DNA from: Filimonas zeae
GTDB taxonomy: Bacteria > Bacteroidota > Bacteroidia > Chitinophagales > Chitinophagaceae
Assembly: GCF_014641615.1 (NCBI RefSeq)
Contig: NZ_BMIB01000004.1
Coordinates: 248,001-312,000 of the forward strand
DNA length: 64,000 bases
Reading direction: 5' to 3'
Part shown: positions 63,990 through 64,000 of the stretch, piece after piece
Position numbering within the stretch: position 1 is the first letter of the stretch
Layout of the letters: the number at the start of each line of letters is the position of its first letter
Made by a program: the position numbers and the translations under genes
The notes under the pieces: generated by a model
What the model was told of the DNA's origin: nothing
The model's database searches: none
What the model saw: the letters and a program-made list of their open reading frames with translations, nothing else

Positions 63990-64000
63990 GCCACTTATTT

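Overview
The window looks like a chromosomal segment of a Bacteroidetes bacterium, most likely family Chitinophagaceae (Chitinophaga/Filimonas/Niastella-like). The reasons are promoter -7 boxes of the TAnnTTTG type, many lipoproteins with short lipoboxes, a TonB-dependent receptor with a carboxypeptidase-regulatory-like N-terminus, a SusC-like plug motif inside an alpha-2-macroglobulin, and a locus rich in glycoside hydrolases. I see no rRNA, tRNA, CRISPR array, insertion sequence or phage gene. The taxonomic call is inference from composition and gene families.

Layout. 1-7.4 kb is accessory: the C-terminal part of a kinase/helix-hairpin-helix protein (TerY-P type) coupled to a membrane-anchored hydrolase, an MtfA-like peptidase, a 1.2 kb gene-poor stretch with a 13-copy 21-bp repeat array, a Cys/Gly-rich membrane protein, an acetyltransferase, a frameshifted lipoprotein and another lipoprotein. 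7.2-8 kb is a DUF6934-type gene with a 52-residue downstream partner. 8-19.5 kb is mostly housekeeping: guaB, an MlaF-like ATPase, sucD, a 2067-residue alpha-2-macroglobulin with a plug-like insert, and a FAD oxidoreductase. 20-23.9 kb has two paralogous MFS transporters behind a DeoR regulator, divergent from a 5'-nucleotidase. aspS follows.

25.9-29.8 kb is the conserved trio of circularly permuted ATP-grasp, alpha-E and transglutaminase proteins, with a small membrane protein added and no Anbu peptidase. Then come rarA, a lipoprotein esterase, an ElaA acetyltransferase, uvrA and an OmpA-like lipoprotein.

36.4-38.1 kb carries metZ with an OsmC protein. 38.2-51.1 kb is a seven-gene minus-strand operon (GH3, GH29, GH2, GH92, GH20, CutC, GH125). 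This set fits stepwise exo-trimming of N-glycans: fucose, beta-GlcNAc, alpha-mannose and core beta-mannose. It has no SusC/SusD pair and no endoglycosidase.

51.2-64 kb is an assimilatory sulfate locus on the minus strand. cysD and cysN activate sulfate; serine acetyltransferase and cysteine synthase make cysteine. SUMT plus a siroheme-synthase/TSUP fusion make siroheme and probably move a sulfur anion, and CysJ/CysI reduce sulfite. A TonB-dependent receptor lies at the end behind a terminator and its own promoter. No gene for APS/PAPS reductase is visible; it may lie beyond the right edge.
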